Of a stretch of 64,000 nt of DNA, positions 1 through 7,708 are shown in pieces. Source of the DNA: a virus; IMG/VR virus record IMGVR_UViG_3300046373_000049, positions 1 to 64,000 of that record; one strand, given 5' to 3'. Every line of letters begins with the position of its first letter. The first letter of the stretch is position 1. The translations under genes and the position numbers were made by a program. The notes below the pieces were generated by a model that was not told the DNA's origin, did no database searches, and worked only from the letters and a program-made list of their open reading frames with translations.

Positions 1-330
1 AGGCGGACACAATCGAGTAAGCAAGGGCCGGGAGTCCCTTCCGAAAATCTGGAAACGAGCCTTTATGGCAGGGAGGAATTAGACTCCCCGCTTGTTGCCT
101 CTCACGAGGCGGCAAGTGAGGCGGCTCCAGCGATACATCCCATTGAAGCTGTGGGGGTTGAGGTGGGATAGTTGGAGCTGCCCCACTTGGAAAGCGGACG
201 AGCTGGCGCAATCCTGCGAGGGGAACGGCCAGTGCCAAAGCGATTACAAGACGATGGAAGCGCGGGATAACGAAAGCGTTACGACCGCCTGATACCTGGG
301 AACCCACAGGCCCGCGCAGTCGTTTATCCA
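1..330 (+). ncRNA. Candidate structured non-coding RNA (left edge)
   Basis: No convincing protein is encoded here, but the plus strand folds strongly. Visible stems are 71-75 with 84-88; 91-101 with 106-116 (11 bp, including two G-U pairs); 120-129 with 173-182 (10 bp, one G-U) enclosing 137-142 with 164-169; 262-265 with 285-288 enclosing 268-272 with 277-281; and 295-300 with 303-310. The G-U pairs would be A-C mismatches on the other strand, so the RNA should be read on plus. The element may begin left of the window. It could be a stand-alone phage RNA, a leader of the KTSC gene, or an intron remnant; I could not match it to a known family. Confidence 0.45.
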
Positions 331-343
331 CTGGAGAAATGAA

Positions 344-580
344 ATGCAAATGAAGCCCGTGAAGTCCAGCAACATCGCAGCAATCGGCTATGAAAACGGC
401 ACGCTCGCTGTGCGCTTCATGGGCAGCAAGACGACCCCTGAAGGCAGCCTGTACCACTACCCAGGCGTGACGCAGGCGCATTACGACAAGCTGATGAAAT
501 CCGAATCGCTTGGCGTCGGCTTCAGCAGCATCATCCGCAACGCATACAAGGGCGTGCAGCAAGTAGAAAAGAAAAAGTAA
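344..580 (+). CDS. KTSC domain protein
   Basis: A 78-residue protein. It begins with the lysine-x-serine-serine pattern (KPVKSSNI), followed by a GY..GTLAVRF strand, a YHYPGV segment and SIIRNAYKG near the end, the order expected of KTSC domains. The family occurs alone or fused to lysyl-tRNA synthetases and in many phages; its biochemical role is unsettled. The second codon after the start is AAA-rich context and a GGAG lies just upstream (TGGAGAAATGAAATG), supporting this start. It is the first gene after the folded region. Confidence 0.8.
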   Translation: MQMKPVKSSNIAAIGYENGTLAVRFMGSKTTPEGSLYHYPGVTQAHYDKLMKSESLGVGFSSIIRNAYKGVQQVEKKK

Positions 581-620
581 TACCTGTTTTACCTCTACCC
601 CACCACATAGAAAGACCGCA

Positions 621-818
621 ATGACCATCATCAAGATACCCGAATTGGGCACGGCGCTTCCAGAACTGGAGCGCGCTGTTGCCCTGCTGGCCCGCGCAAA
701 GCATGAGCTGCGCAAGGCAGCACTTCCCCTTCCAGGTTCCACCTCGTCCACCTATGTGCTGATCGCTCAGATCGACGCATATTTCTCCACACTTAAATCC
801 GTAGGGGTTCCAAAATGA
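621..818 (+). CDS. Hypothetical protein, 65 aa
   Basis: Small, largely helical protein with an Ala/Leu-rich amphipathic stretch (residues 10-35) and no recognisable motif. It overlaps the next gene by ATGA (815-818), so the two are probably translationally coupled. High third-position GC like its neighbours supports real coding. Function unknown. Confidence 0.65.
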   Translation: MTIIKIPELGTALPELERAVALLARAKHELRKAALPLPGSTSSTYVLIAQIDAYFSTLKSVGVPK

Positions 819-1546
819 GCCAAGCACTCGAAAAAGCATTCCACCTCAACGTCAAGCGCTTCCTGACCAAGCGGCTGCAAGGCATGGTGATGGGCGCCTT
901 CCGCGAGGTCATGGGCGCGCAGCCTGTGTTCCATACGCCGGAAGAGGTTGAAATCATCGCTGGCGGCGTCACCCGCTACATGCCGTGTGGCCTGTCCGAT
1001 GGCGGCATGGGCCGCACCAAGGATGGGAAGTGGATCAGCCTGGATGACGCCCTGGAGCTGGCCAAGGCAGAGCGCGAACGCGGCCACGAAGAAGGCGCCA
1101 AGCAAGGCTATGCCGAAGGTAAGAACACGTCGGAACGGCTCGCCAAGGCTATGGATGAAATTAAATTCCAGAACCGCGTGCAGCCGTGGATGATGGAGTG
1201 CTTCGGCCCGGTAATTTCTGCTGACAGGGAAGAGCGGAACCATCGTTTCTTCGAGGAATCCACGGAACTGGTGCAGGCGTGCGGCATGACCGCGAGCGAA
1301 GCCCATCAGCTCGTCGATTACGTCTATGGCCGCCCTGTCGGTGAGCCTGTGCAGGAAGTCGGCGGCGTAATGGTCACGCTGGCGGCCCTGTGCTTGGCGA
1401 ATAGCATGGACATGCACCACGCTGGCGAAGTCGAGCTTGGGCGCATCTGGACGAAGGTTGACGCCATCCGCGCAAAGCAGGCGGCAAAGCCTAAGCATTC
1501 GCCGCTGCCGCAAGCCATCGAACACGACCGCACGGGGGCAGCATGA
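815..1546 (+). CDS. MazG-like nucleotide pyrophosphohydrolase
   Basis: A 243-residue protein with a phage-type C-terminal MazG-like / phosphoribosyl-ATP pyrophosphohydrolase-like domain. Residues 145-151 (FFEESTE) supply an E-E-x-x-E metal-binding set and E181 (QEVGG) lies on the partner helix; the end (residues 225-235, KPKHSPLP) is typical of this phage subfamily. Such all-alpha enzymes hydrolyse NTPs or (d)NTPs to monophosphates and may reshape nucleotide or ppGpp pools during infection. The first 120 residues carry no recognised domain. The usual second acidic ExxD motif appears as ExGG here, so activity is inferred, not certain. It ends in an ATGA overlap with the following gene. Confidence 0.75.
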   Translation: MSQALEKAFHLNVKRFLTKRLQGMVMGAFREVMGAQPVFHTPEEVEIIAGGVTRYMPCGLSDGGMGRTKDGKWISLDDALELAKAERERGHEEGAKQGYAEGKNTSERLAKAMDEIKFQNRVQPWMMECFGPVISADREERNHRFFEESTELVQACGMTASEAHQLVDYVYGRPVGEPVQEVGGVMVTLAALCLANSMDMHHAGEVELGRIWTKVDAIRAKQAAKPKHSPLPQAIEHDRTGAA

Positions 1547-1788
1547 ACGCCCGGCAGCGCAGGAAGGCCCGGCGCGCAGCAGACCGGCTTACCGACTTCG
1601 ACATGGCGCGGACATGCGGCACGCAAGGCTACAGCGGCACCACGTCATACCCTGACCTGATGTGCGTCGATGGCCGGATGCGCGACATGGATGCCGATGG
1701 CTACGATCCTTCGACCTGGGCATCCCCCTGCAAACACTGCCTGCCCGCTGAATACGCGGCATGGCGCAAAGAAATCGAGGAAGAATGA
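1543..1788 (+). CDS. Hypothetical protein, 81 aa
   Basis: Begins with a basic stretch (NARQRRKARRAADR) and ends acidic. Three scattered cysteines (C25, C41, C63) and a late C-K-H-C (63-66) could bind metal, but no known family is recognised. It starts in an ATGA overlap with the MazG-like gene and ends in a TGATG overlap with the next gene, so it sits inside a coupled operon. Confidence 0.6.
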   Translation: MNARQRRKARRAADRLTDFDMARTCGTQGYSGTTSYPDLMCVDGRMRDMDADGYDPSTWASPCKHCLPAEYAAWRKEIEEE

Positions 1789-3023
1789 TGGACATCAAGC
1801 AAATTGAGCGGGCGCGGACAGCCCTGCGCGACATGGACGACTTTGCACGCATGAGCTGCGGAGTAGACGCCTTCGGGCCACGCAAGGTGCTGGAAGACTT
1901 CATCACCGCAGTGGCTGGCGCTGCTGAAGTGCAAAAAGTCTGCCCGTATTGCGGAAGCATTGACGGCACGCACGATGCAAGCTACCCGCATCCTCGTGTC
2001 GCCACTGCGCCTGCCGTGGAAGTGCCGGAAGCCGCACAGCAGAATGGCGGCCTTGTTCGGGCTGCGCTGATCGAATTACTCAGCCCAGCATTAGAGCGCG
2101 CTGCCAGTTCCGGGGCGGTATCGTTCGATTACCAGAGCGAAATCGCTACCATCTTTGCCCGTGGACGGCAGGCGCTCGCGCAGTCAGCTTTCGATGCCGC
2201 GCCTGAATGCTGCGGCTCGACCGAGCATTGCGAGCGCTCGACATGCCCTGCGCCACTCATGGAAGTGTCGGCAGTGTGCCCGCAATGCAATGGCACAGGC
2301 ATGGTCAGCGACGGCGAAACCAACGCTTACCCTGACGGCACGCCGTACATGCACGGCCCCGTGAAGCATGTGAAGGATTGCCCCGCGTGCTCACTGCCAG
2401 CTCCAGGCAGCATCGAAGCCTTGCAGCGCTACGGCGAGTGCTCGACGCGGCCAGGGGTGATGCGCGACCGCAAGGGCGAGTACATCCTGCGCAGCGAGGC
2501 CGTCGCCTGGGCTGATATGGTCAAGAAGTGCAGCGCCAGCGATCAGGCTGAATTCAATCGCAAGTGGACGGAACAGAAGACCCGCGCCGACAAGGCAGAG
2601 GACGAGCGTGATGAAAATCACAAGCTCCTGATGCAATACAAGCGTGAAGCTGATGCTTTGTGGAAGCGCGTGAATAGTGGCGAGGCGGCGTTCAAGAACT
2701 TCCACCGCTCGCTGTGCGCACGCTTCGGCTATGTGCATGACGAAGTGGACTGGAAGCGCGATCAGGTATCGCTGGAAGAGCACATTGCGGCCAAGGTGCA
2801 GCCAGCCGCGCAGCATGACATCGTGAAGGACGCTGTAAATCGCTTCCTTGGCTGGAAGCTGCCAAAGGACTTCGGCCCCGACTGCGGCATTTCGTTCGAC
2901 GGGCGTAAGGACGACGAGTTCAACAAGAACAAATCATGGCCTATCGGCACAAACTTGCTCACTGCGGATCAGGCCAAGGCCATGTTCGAGCACTGCCTGC
3001 TGGTGAAGAAAGGGGGCGTGTGA
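1788..3023 (+). CDS. Zinc-ribbon phage protein, about 411 aa
   Basis: Start chosen at 1788, 7 nt after GAGG; ATG at 1785 is also possible. The N-terminal 40 residues (an ERARTALRDMDDF helix, then LEDFI) resemble the N-terminus of the gene at 3337. A CPYCG motif follows (about residues 50-54), then a CPQCNGTG...CPAC pair (about 180-220) like DnaJ-type zinc fingers, a charged coiled coil (about 255-320), and a C-terminal block with FGPDCGISFDGRKDDEF that looks conserved among phages. Role unknown; zinc or nucleic-acid binding is inferred from the cysteine pairs only. Confidence 0.65.
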   Translation: MDIKQIERARTALRDMDDFARMSCGVDAFGPRKVLEDFITAVAGAAEVQKVCPYCGSIDGTHDASYPHPRVATAPAVEVPEAAQQNGGLVRAALIELLSPALERAASSGAVSFDYQSEIATIFARGRQALAQSAFDAAPECCGSTEHCERSTCPAPLMEVSAVCPQCNGTGMVSDGETNAYPDGTPYMHGPVKHVKDCPACSLPAPGSIEALQRYGECSTRPGVMRDRKGEYILRSEAVAWADMVKKCSASDQAEFNRKWTEQKTRADKAEDERDENHKLLMQYKREADALWKRVNSGEAAFKNFHRSLCARFGYVHDEVDWKRDQVSLEEHIAAKVQPAAQHDIVKDAVNRFLGWKLPKDFGPDCGISFDGRKDDEFNKNKSWPIGTNLLTADQAKAMFEHCLLVKKGGV

Positions 3024-3337
3024 TGCGCGAGCCACTGAGAATCCGCGTCATCATCGAAGGAGGCAGGTTCGGTGAAGTGATTGCCGATGTAGCCTCCATG
3101 CTGTCTCCTGAAATGGACGAGGTGATGACGCCATTGAAACTGTCCGATGGGGCACCATCATTTTTTGACACGCCGCAATCTACCATTCAGCGCGTGATGG
3201 CGATGCGCAGTTTCTCTGCACAAAACCTTGCGCCAGAGGTGGCGAAAGTGCTGATCGAGGCCATGCGCTCCAGGGACACGATCAACGGCTACACGAAGGC
3301 AGAACGCGATGAAATTAACGGGAAAGGCGGGGAATGA
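3023..3337 (+). CDS. Hypothetical protein, 104 aa
   Basis: Start set at ATG 3023, which overlaps the previous stop as TGATG; an upstream in-frame ATG at 2936 would overlap the previous gene by nearly 90 nt. The protein has a strand-rich N-terminus (REPLRIRVIIEGG) and a helical C-terminus, without cysteines or membrane segments. Its stop overlaps the next start. Function unknown. Confidence 0.6.
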   Translation: MREPLRIRVIIEGGRFGEVIADVASMLSPEMDEVMTPLKLSDGAPSFFDTPQSTIQRVMAMRSFSAQNLAPEVAKVLIEAMRSRDTINGYTKAERDEINGKGGE

Positions 3338-3690
3338 TGGACAGCTCGCAGATTAAGGCGGCGCGTGAAGCGCTCGACCGCATAAACGACTTCGGCTACA
3401 TGTGCGAGGGCCAAGCCATCCGCCCTATGTTGAAGGTACTGGATGATTTCATTCGCGCAGCCGAGGAAGCCAAGCCCGTGGCCACGCCATCATTTTATAA
3501 GGGCGACCGTGTGGAAGTCCGTAATCCTTTCGGCCACATTTACAGCGGGATCATCACCAAAGCAGAAACACGGTGGAGTGCGGATAAGCGGCCATACCTC
3601 TATTACCAAGTCCGCGCAGACGGCGAAAAAACTTCAGCTCAAGTTATTCCAAGCCAGATCATAACTATCGCTACTAAGGATGGCGCGTGA
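3337..3690 (+). CDS. Hypothetical protein, 117 aa, SH3-like fold possible
   Basis: The first 40 residues (QIKAAREALDRINDF ... VLDDFIRAAEE) match in pattern the N-terminus of the gene at 1788, suggesting a shared docking or dimerisation module. Residues about 52-115 are strand-rich, with a YKGDRVEVRN opening as in small beta-barrel domains. ATG 3334 is an alternative start. The stop overlaps the small gene at 3690. Confidence 0.6.
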   Translation: MDSSQIKAAREALDRINDFGYMCEGQAIRPMLKVLDDFIRAAEEAKPVATPSFYKGDRVEVRNPFGHIYSGIITKAETRWSADKRPYLYYQVRADGEKTSAQVIPSQIITIATKDGA

Positions 3691-3770
3691 TGTGGGCGCT
3701 GCTGGACGTGCTCCAGTTCATCGTGCTCGTGGGCATCCTGGCTATGTGGCTCAAGGGGCAGAAGCGATGA
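3690..3770 (+). CDS. 26-aa predicted membrane peptide
   Basis: A short reading frame that links its neighbours through TGATG at its start (3688-3692) and ATGA at its end (3767-3770). The product is MWALLDVLQFIVLVGILAMW followed by a basic LKGQKR tail: a single transmembrane helix with positive-inside charge. Precise coupling on both sides and the membrane-like composition argue for translation. Function unknown; it could be a host-interaction peptide. Confidence 0.55.
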   Translation: MWALLDVLQFIVLVGILAMWLKGQKR

Positions 3771-4183
3771 AAGCCATCTACGACTTGGGCGCAGTGCCTG
3801 TGGATGCCAATGCCAGGGAGGTGCTGAAGCCCGGCGACCATTACGACCCTACATTGCGTCCAGACTCGCAGCTTGAATGGGATACGCCACCTCCCGCAGT
3901 AAGCCGCGCACGCGGCAGGCATGAAGTTCCACCAGAAGACTTGACCGGAAGGAAACACGGGAACCTGACCGTAGTATCCTATTGGGGAAGGGGTGAAGGC
4001 GCGCAGCGTGGTGCAGTGGCACAGAAATGGGTATGCCGCTGCCTTTGCGGGCGCTATGTCATCCGCACAGGCAAGAGCATCAAGAATCAGGTACGGCAGG
4101 ATAAGGCTGACTGTTGCCGCGTATGCAACCATCTGTCATCAATTCAGTACCATGACCGAATGAAGCAACTAAAGCAAATTTAA
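3767..4183 (+). CDS. Zinc-ribbon DNA-binding-like protein, HNH-associated N-domain
   Basis: A 138-residue protein starting in an ATGA overlap with the membrane peptide. Residues about 60-125 carry LTGRKHGNLTVVSYW, then WVCRCLCG and CCRVCN. This is the layout seen before the catalytic part of many phage HNH endonucleases (G.L.V...W.C.C.CG). The same layout occurs at the N-terminus of the HNH protein encoded at 45015-45521, but here no HNH catalytic half follows. It is probably a stand-alone zinc/DNA-binding module; role unknown. Confidence 0.6.
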   Translation: MKAIYDLGAVPVDANAREVLKPGDHYDPTLRPDSQLEWDTPPPAVSRARGRHEVPPEDLTGRKHGNLTVVSYWGRGEGAQRGAVAQKWVCRCLCGRYVIRTGKSIKNQVRQDKADCCRVCNHLSSIQYHDRMKQLKQI

Positions 4184-4193
4184 GGGGCGCACC

Positions 4194-4919
4194 ATGAGCA
4201 ACGACGACGACATCCTGGGGGCCGAAGTCCCTATCGTGCGTTCGGGGAAGCGGTACTCGAAGCAGGGCAAGACGACCCCGACGACCAAGGACACGCCGAG
4301 TGGAAGCAAAGCATCATCGCAGCCCAAGGCGAAGCCAAAAGCAAAGAGCAAGGCTAAGGCTCCCACCAAGGGGGTAGCCAAGCCTAAAGCAACAGGCAAA
4401 GTCCCAAGGAAGACCATGAAGGATGCAGGCGTTCAAGTAGGCCCAGGACGCCCCACCCTGTACGATCCCGAGAAGCATCCCCGCCTCGTGCGTAACCTCG
4501 CATTGGTGGGATTCTCCGAGAACCTGATCGCCAATAGTCTCGGTATCAGCGGAGGGACATTTAACAATTGGAAAAACGAGCACGAAGAAATACTAAACGC
4601 CCTACGGGAAGGCAGGGAGGAAGCTGATGGAGCCGTCGCCGCGAGCCTCTTCCAGCGGGCGCTTGGCTACTCACATCCCGACGTGGATATAAAAATGTAC
4701 AAGGGCGATATTATCGAAACGCCAATCATCAAGCACTACCCACCGGATACCCAGGCGGCGATCAAGTGGCTTGAAAACCGGCAGCACGCCAAGTGGCGCC
4801 AGCGCACCATCACAGAGGTGACGGGGCCGGAAGGTGGGCCGATTGAGCAGATCGTGGGCACCACAACCGACTTCGCAAAGCTGCGCGAGAAACTGAAGGC
4901 ACAGAAAGGCACGAAATGA
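4194..4919 (+). CDS. terS: Terminase small subunit
   Basis: A 241-residue protein with a long Lys/Ala/Pro-rich, probably disordered N-terminus (residues 15-75), then a helix-turn-helix (about 100-125, GFSENLIANSLGISGGTFNN), an oligomerisation helix, and the ALGYSHPD...YPPDTQAAIKWLENR block characteristic of phage terminase small subunits. It recognises the packaging start site and delivers concatemeric DNA to the large subunit. The large subunit lies 4.7 kb downstream, separated by small genes. The stop overlaps the next gene by ATGA. Confidence 0.85.
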   Translation: MSNDDDILGAEVPIVRSGKRYSKQGKTTPTTKDTPSGSKASSQPKAKPKAKSKAKAPTKGVAKPKATGKVPRKTMKDAGVQVGPGRPTLYDPEKHPRLVRNLALVGFSENLIANSLGISGGTFNNWKNEHEEILNALREGREEADGAVAASLFQRALGYSHPDVDIKMYKGDIIETPIIKHYPPDTQAAIKWLENRQHAKWRQRTITEVTGPEGGPIEQIVGTTTDFAKLREKLKAQKGTK

Positions 4920-5530
4920 GCGACTACGACCGATACATCGAAACCCGTGACAAATCCCTGCGCGACATCGCCCAGCGCGACGCACGCATCAAAAGCCCGG
5001 CTATCGACGCCCAGGTGAAGGCAGCGCTTGGGCATACACGGGCTGCCGACATTTACCTGCCAAACCACATCGACCAGTTCCATCCGAACGGCGTGGCACC
5101 CAAGCGCACCATCACGGATTCGCCAGTCAGTCAGGTGCTGCGCAGCATCGAAGCGGCGAAGCGCTTGAGGGACGAGCACAAGTTCTGGCCGCGTCTGCGC
5201 CCTGTCACGACCTTCAGCGGCATGACGGAATGGCAGGCTGACTACCATAGCAAGCACGCCCGCAACCTTACCCCTGCTGACGCATACGACTCCCTGGCGA
5301 AATACATGGGCCTGAGCCTGCGCTCGCGGCCAGCTTCATACGGAATACAACGGACGCAGAAGCGGTCTATTGCGCCCCTGCCTCGCGTCGTCGTATGCTT
5401 CCCTACAGGTGCTGCGCGCTGGAAGGCAGAACTGGATGGCAAGAAGTCTTATGGCCCTACGCCCACGGCAGCACTGCGAGCGCTTATGGCTCAGATCGAA
5501 GTGAAGAGCAAGAATGCTGGGAGCTGCTGA
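4916..5530 (+). CDS. Hypothetical protein, 204 aa
   Basis: Starts in ATGA overlap with the terminase small subunit and ends in TGATG overlap with the next gene. It has a charged N-terminus, a central basic region (KRLRDEHKFWPRLRP) and a C-terminal strand-helix segment. No membrane segment, no cysteine clusters and no family recognised. Its position suggests a packaging or head-associated accessory role, but nothing in the sequence proves this. Confidence 0.6.
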   Translation: MSDYDRYIETRDKSLRDIAQRDARIKSPAIDAQVKAALGHTRAADIYLPNHIDQFHPNGVAPKRTITDSPVSQVLRSIEAAKRLRDEHKFWPRLRPVTTFSGMTEWQADYHSKHARNLTPADAYDSLAKYMGLSLRSRPASYGIQRTQKRSIAPLPRVVVCFPTGAARWKAELDGKKSYGPTPTAALRALMAQIEVKSKNAGSC

Positions 5531-5757
5531 TGGGAACAGTAATGGACGTGGGCGTGGGGCTGTACATGATGGCCATAGTCGTGGGCATCATCATCCCCCT
5601 GCTGGTGTACATCCAGCACGACTGTACAAATCTGTACGACGAGTGGAGCGAAGAGAACCCATGCGACCACTTCCGCGTGCTGGCCGCCCTTGGCGACAAG
5701 ACGGGCAAGTGCGTTAAATGCGGGGCCGATGTTGACCTCGACTCTATGAATCCGTAG
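5530..5757 (+). CDS. Small membrane protein with C-terminal zinc motif, 75 aa
   Basis: The start at 5530 overlaps the previous stop (TGATG). One transmembrane helix spans about residues 8-29 (GLYMMAIVVGIIIPLLVYI). The cytoplasmic-like tail ends with CVKCG, which with C33 or C50 could bind zinc. Function unknown. Confidence 0.6.
   Translation: MGTVMDVGVGLYMMAIVVGIIIPLLVYIQHDCTNLYDEWSEENPCDHFRVLAALGDKTGKCVKCGADVDLDSMNP
5624..5637. repeat. Palindrome GTACAa-NN-CTGTAC, one mismatch
   Basis: A copy of the recurring inverted repeat GTACAG-NN-CTGTAC with one arm mismatch (A for G). It lies inside the small membrane protein gene. Alone it would be unremarkable; it is listed because four exact copies occur elsewhere in the window. 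Confidence 0.35.
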
Positions 5758-5788
5758 TGCAACCGTAGTAAAACCAAGGAGTATCACC

Positions 5789-6118
5789 ATGCTGTCTCAC
5801 ATCCGCAAAAACTGGTCGCTGTATGCAGCAGTGGCCTTCTTCATCGTCGGCGTCTTCTTCCTGTTCTCGGGTCATGCCAAGGCCCAGCAGGTTGTACCCG
5901 AAGCAGCCGTGGCCGTTGACACTGGCGGCTATGGCATCATCGGCATCGACGCCAAGGACGCGGCTACCTGCGCCGACAAGGATGCGTGTGTACTGCTGAC
6001 CGAGAAGGCCGCCATGCACATCAGCCACCAGCTCGCCAAGGCTCAGGAACAGGCCGCCAAGTACAAGGCCCAGCTCGAAGCCATCAAGGAAGCCAAGGCC
6101 GCCAGCAAGTGCATCTGA
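5789..6118 (+). CDS. Membrane-anchored or secreted protein, 109 aa
   Basis: Preceded by an AAGGAG ribosome-binding site. Residues 10-32 form a hydrophobic segment (YAAVAFFIVGVFFLFSG) ending in AKAQQ, which fits a signal peptide with Ala-x-Ala cleavage or an N-terminal anchor. The exported part has two cysteines (C61, C67) that could form a disulphide and then a Lys/Ala/Glu helix. It may act in the periplasm or inner membrane; function unknown. Confidence 0.6.
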   Translation: MLSHIRKNWSLYAAVAFFIVGVFFLFSGHAKAQQVVPEAAVAVDTGGYGIIGIDAKDAATCADKDACVLLTEKAAMHISHQLAKAQEQAAKYKAQLEAIKEAKAASKCI

Positions 6119-6156
6119 TGCACTGCATCACGACCTGAAGTCAAAACCCGCGTTTT

Positions 6157-6180
6157 GCCGCACTCTTCATAGGGTGCGGC
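6157..6180 (+). other. Hairpin before small paralog pair
   Basis: GCCGCAC (6157-6163) pairs with GTGCGGC (6174-6180), giving a 7-bp stem with a 10-nt loop. No T-run follows, so it is not a standard intrinsic terminator; it may be a partial terminator, mRNA-processing site or stability element in front of the gene at 6203. Confidence 0.4.
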
Positions 6181-6202
6181 ATCGCAACATAAAGAGGCAA
6201 TC

Positions 6203-6427
6203 ATGTACGAAATTGAGGTCTTCAACGAGCTGAAACGCAACGCTGCCATAGCCCGCGTCAAGGCGCTCGAACTGAAGGGCAAGTACAACACGACATACGG
6301 CGAGGCAACACGTCTCCTGCAACAATGTACGCACCAGGAGACGCTGGCACGCCAGTATGAAGAGCTGGCCGCTATGGTTAATAACTCCAACACAATGACC
6401 GGCGCTTCGCCAGTCACCAAAATCTAA
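6203..6427 (+). CDS. Small helical protein, paralog 1 of 2
   Basis: A 74-residue protein that starts MYEIEVFNELKRNA and ends in a short Ser/Thr tail. The next gene (MYATEVYNLLVKSA...) has the same opening, the same LARQYEELA / VARQYNALA helix and the same length, so the two are tandem duplicates. An AAAGAGG precedes the start. No known family; probable helical bundle. Confidence 0.6.
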   Translation: MYEIEVFNELKRNAAIARVKALELKGKYNTTYGEATRLLQQCTHQETLARQYEELAAMVNNSNTMTGASPVTKI

Positions 6428-6435
6428 GGATCAAT

Positions 6436-6666
6436 ATGTACGCCACTGAAGTCTATAACCTGCTTGTCAAAAGCGCCGAGACAAGCCGCAAGTGGGAACG
6501 GGAGCTGAATGACAAGGCTTTCGCCCTTGAGGTTGAGGCCAAGCGCCACCGTGACAACGCAAACTACCATTCAAGCGTCGCACGCCAATACAACGCCCTG
6601 GCTATCCAGGTCGAGCAAGCCAACATCAAGTTCGGCGCGAATCCTGGCCCAACGACACGCAACTAA
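6436..6666 (+). CDS. Small helical protein, paralog 2 of 2
   Basis: A 76-residue paralog of the gene immediately upstream, 8 nt away. It keeps the MY..EV.N.L opening and the ARQY...A helix, but much of the middle has diverged, so the duplication is not recent. Function unknown. Confidence 0.6.
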   Translation: MYATEVYNLLVKSAETSRKWERELNDKAFALEVEAKRHRDNANYHSSVARQYNALAIQVEQANIKFGANPGPTTRN

Positions 6667-6676
6667 GGAACCCACC

Positions 6677-6940
6677 ATGCTTTCCATTGCCATCAAACGC
6701 GAATTTACCGAGCGCCGCGACATGCTTACCGAAGGTGCAGAGCGTGCCGACATGGACGCCGCGACGTTCCTGTTGCGCCATCAAAGGCAAGTGGCTCTTG
6801 CCGCAGAAATGCGCAGCCAAGCCAGCGAATACCAGCGGCTCCTACACACAATGGAATTCGAGCCAGAGCCAGTTGAAACGCTGGTCGTCGATGGCCGCGT
6901 CGTCAACGCTGACTTCGATCCATACTGCGGTCGCAACTAG
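6677..6940 (+). CDS. Hypothetical protein, 87 aa
   Basis: Start set at ATG 6677, 7 nt after AAGGA. The middle (FLLRHQRQVALAAEMRSQAS) recalls the helix shared by the two preceding small paralogs, suggesting a third, more divergent member. It ends two nucleotides before the following virion gene. Function unknown. Confidence 0.55.
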   Translation: MLSIAIKREFTERRDMLTEGAERADMDAATFLLRHQRQVALAAEMRSQASEYQRLLHTMEFEPEPVETLVVDGRVVNADFDPYCGRN

Positions 6941-6942
6941 CC

Positions 6943-7701
6943 ATGAAATACGCATCCGAGAACTTCATGGACTTGGTGGCGCTTGGCAAAGTGCCCGGCG
7001 TCAGCAGGGTATCAGCCCTTGGCTACAACGTGGACGTGGACACGAGCACCACGCCCGAAGACATCTGGCCGGGCGGCGGCCTGTACCCGTTCAAGACCAG
7101 CGCTGGCATCCTGGAAATACTGTCCAGTAGCGCGAACGACACGGCAGCGGGCACGGGCTGCCGCACTGTGCTGATACGCGGCCTGGATGCGAACTACGAT
7201 CAGATCAGCGAAACCGTGTCGATGAATGGCACGACGGCAGTGCAGACGACTCTGCAATACCTGCGCGTCAACAGCATGACCGGCGATGGCGTCAGCAACA
7301 CGGCCAATGGCACAAGCAACCTTGGCACCATCACGCTGCGCGACACAGGCGCAGGCACGACCAGGGCCATCATGGACATCGGGCGCGGCATGAGCACGGC
7401 AGCGATCTACACTGTCCCTGCTGGCTATACGCTGCTGCCATACGCGGTCGAAGTCTCGATCAACGTGGCGGCGGCAGGCCCGGCCCGCAAGGTCGATGTG
7501 GCCTTCGTGTTCCGCAACGCTGCTGGCTTCGTCCGCACCACACGTGTGGTACAGGCAAGCGATGCCACGCCGACGCTGCTGCCAATCACCACACGCATCC
7601 CAGTGCAGGAGAAGACCGACTTCATCATGCGCTGCCTGACGGCAGACACAGCAAATTCAGCCGTGTCCGCCTCGTGGGAAGCATTGCTCTACAAGAACTG
7701 A
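6943..7701 (+). CDS. Virion structural protein, 252 aa
   Basis: Beta-rich protein. Residues about 35-110 hold EDIWPGGGLYPF, then SSSANDTAAGTG, then a GLDANYDQISETV strand pair and YLRVNSM. This order recurs in structural proteins of marine and T7-like phages as I know them. Residues about 135-160 (IGRGMSTAAIYTVPAGYTLL) fit a virion surface or fibre-attachment fold. No catalytic motif is seen. It sits directly before a second small beta protein. Confidence 0.6.
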   Translation: MKYASENFMDLVALGKVPGVSRVSALGYNVDVDTSTTPEDIWPGGGLYPFKTSAGILEILSSSANDTAAGTGCRTVLIRGLDANYDQISETVSMNGTTAVQTTLQYLRVNSMTGDGVSNTANGTSNLGTITLRDTGAGTTRAIMDIGRGMSTAAIYTVPAGYTLLPYAVEVSINVAAAGPARKVDVAFVFRNAAGFVRTTRVVQASDATPTLLPITTRIPVQEKTDFIMRCLTADTANSAVSASWEALLYKN

Positions 7702-7708
7702 GGCCATC

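Noticed and set aside
92-292. A 66-codon open frame inside the folded left-edge region
   Set aside because: Composition is Trp/Arg/Cys-rich and unlike neighbouring genes, there is no ribosome-binding site, and the same bases form the stable stems of the RNA candidate.
1-330. Group I or group II intron at the left edge
   Set aside because: I could not find the conserved P7/core elements of group I or a convincing domain V of group II; kept only as a general structured RNA candidate.
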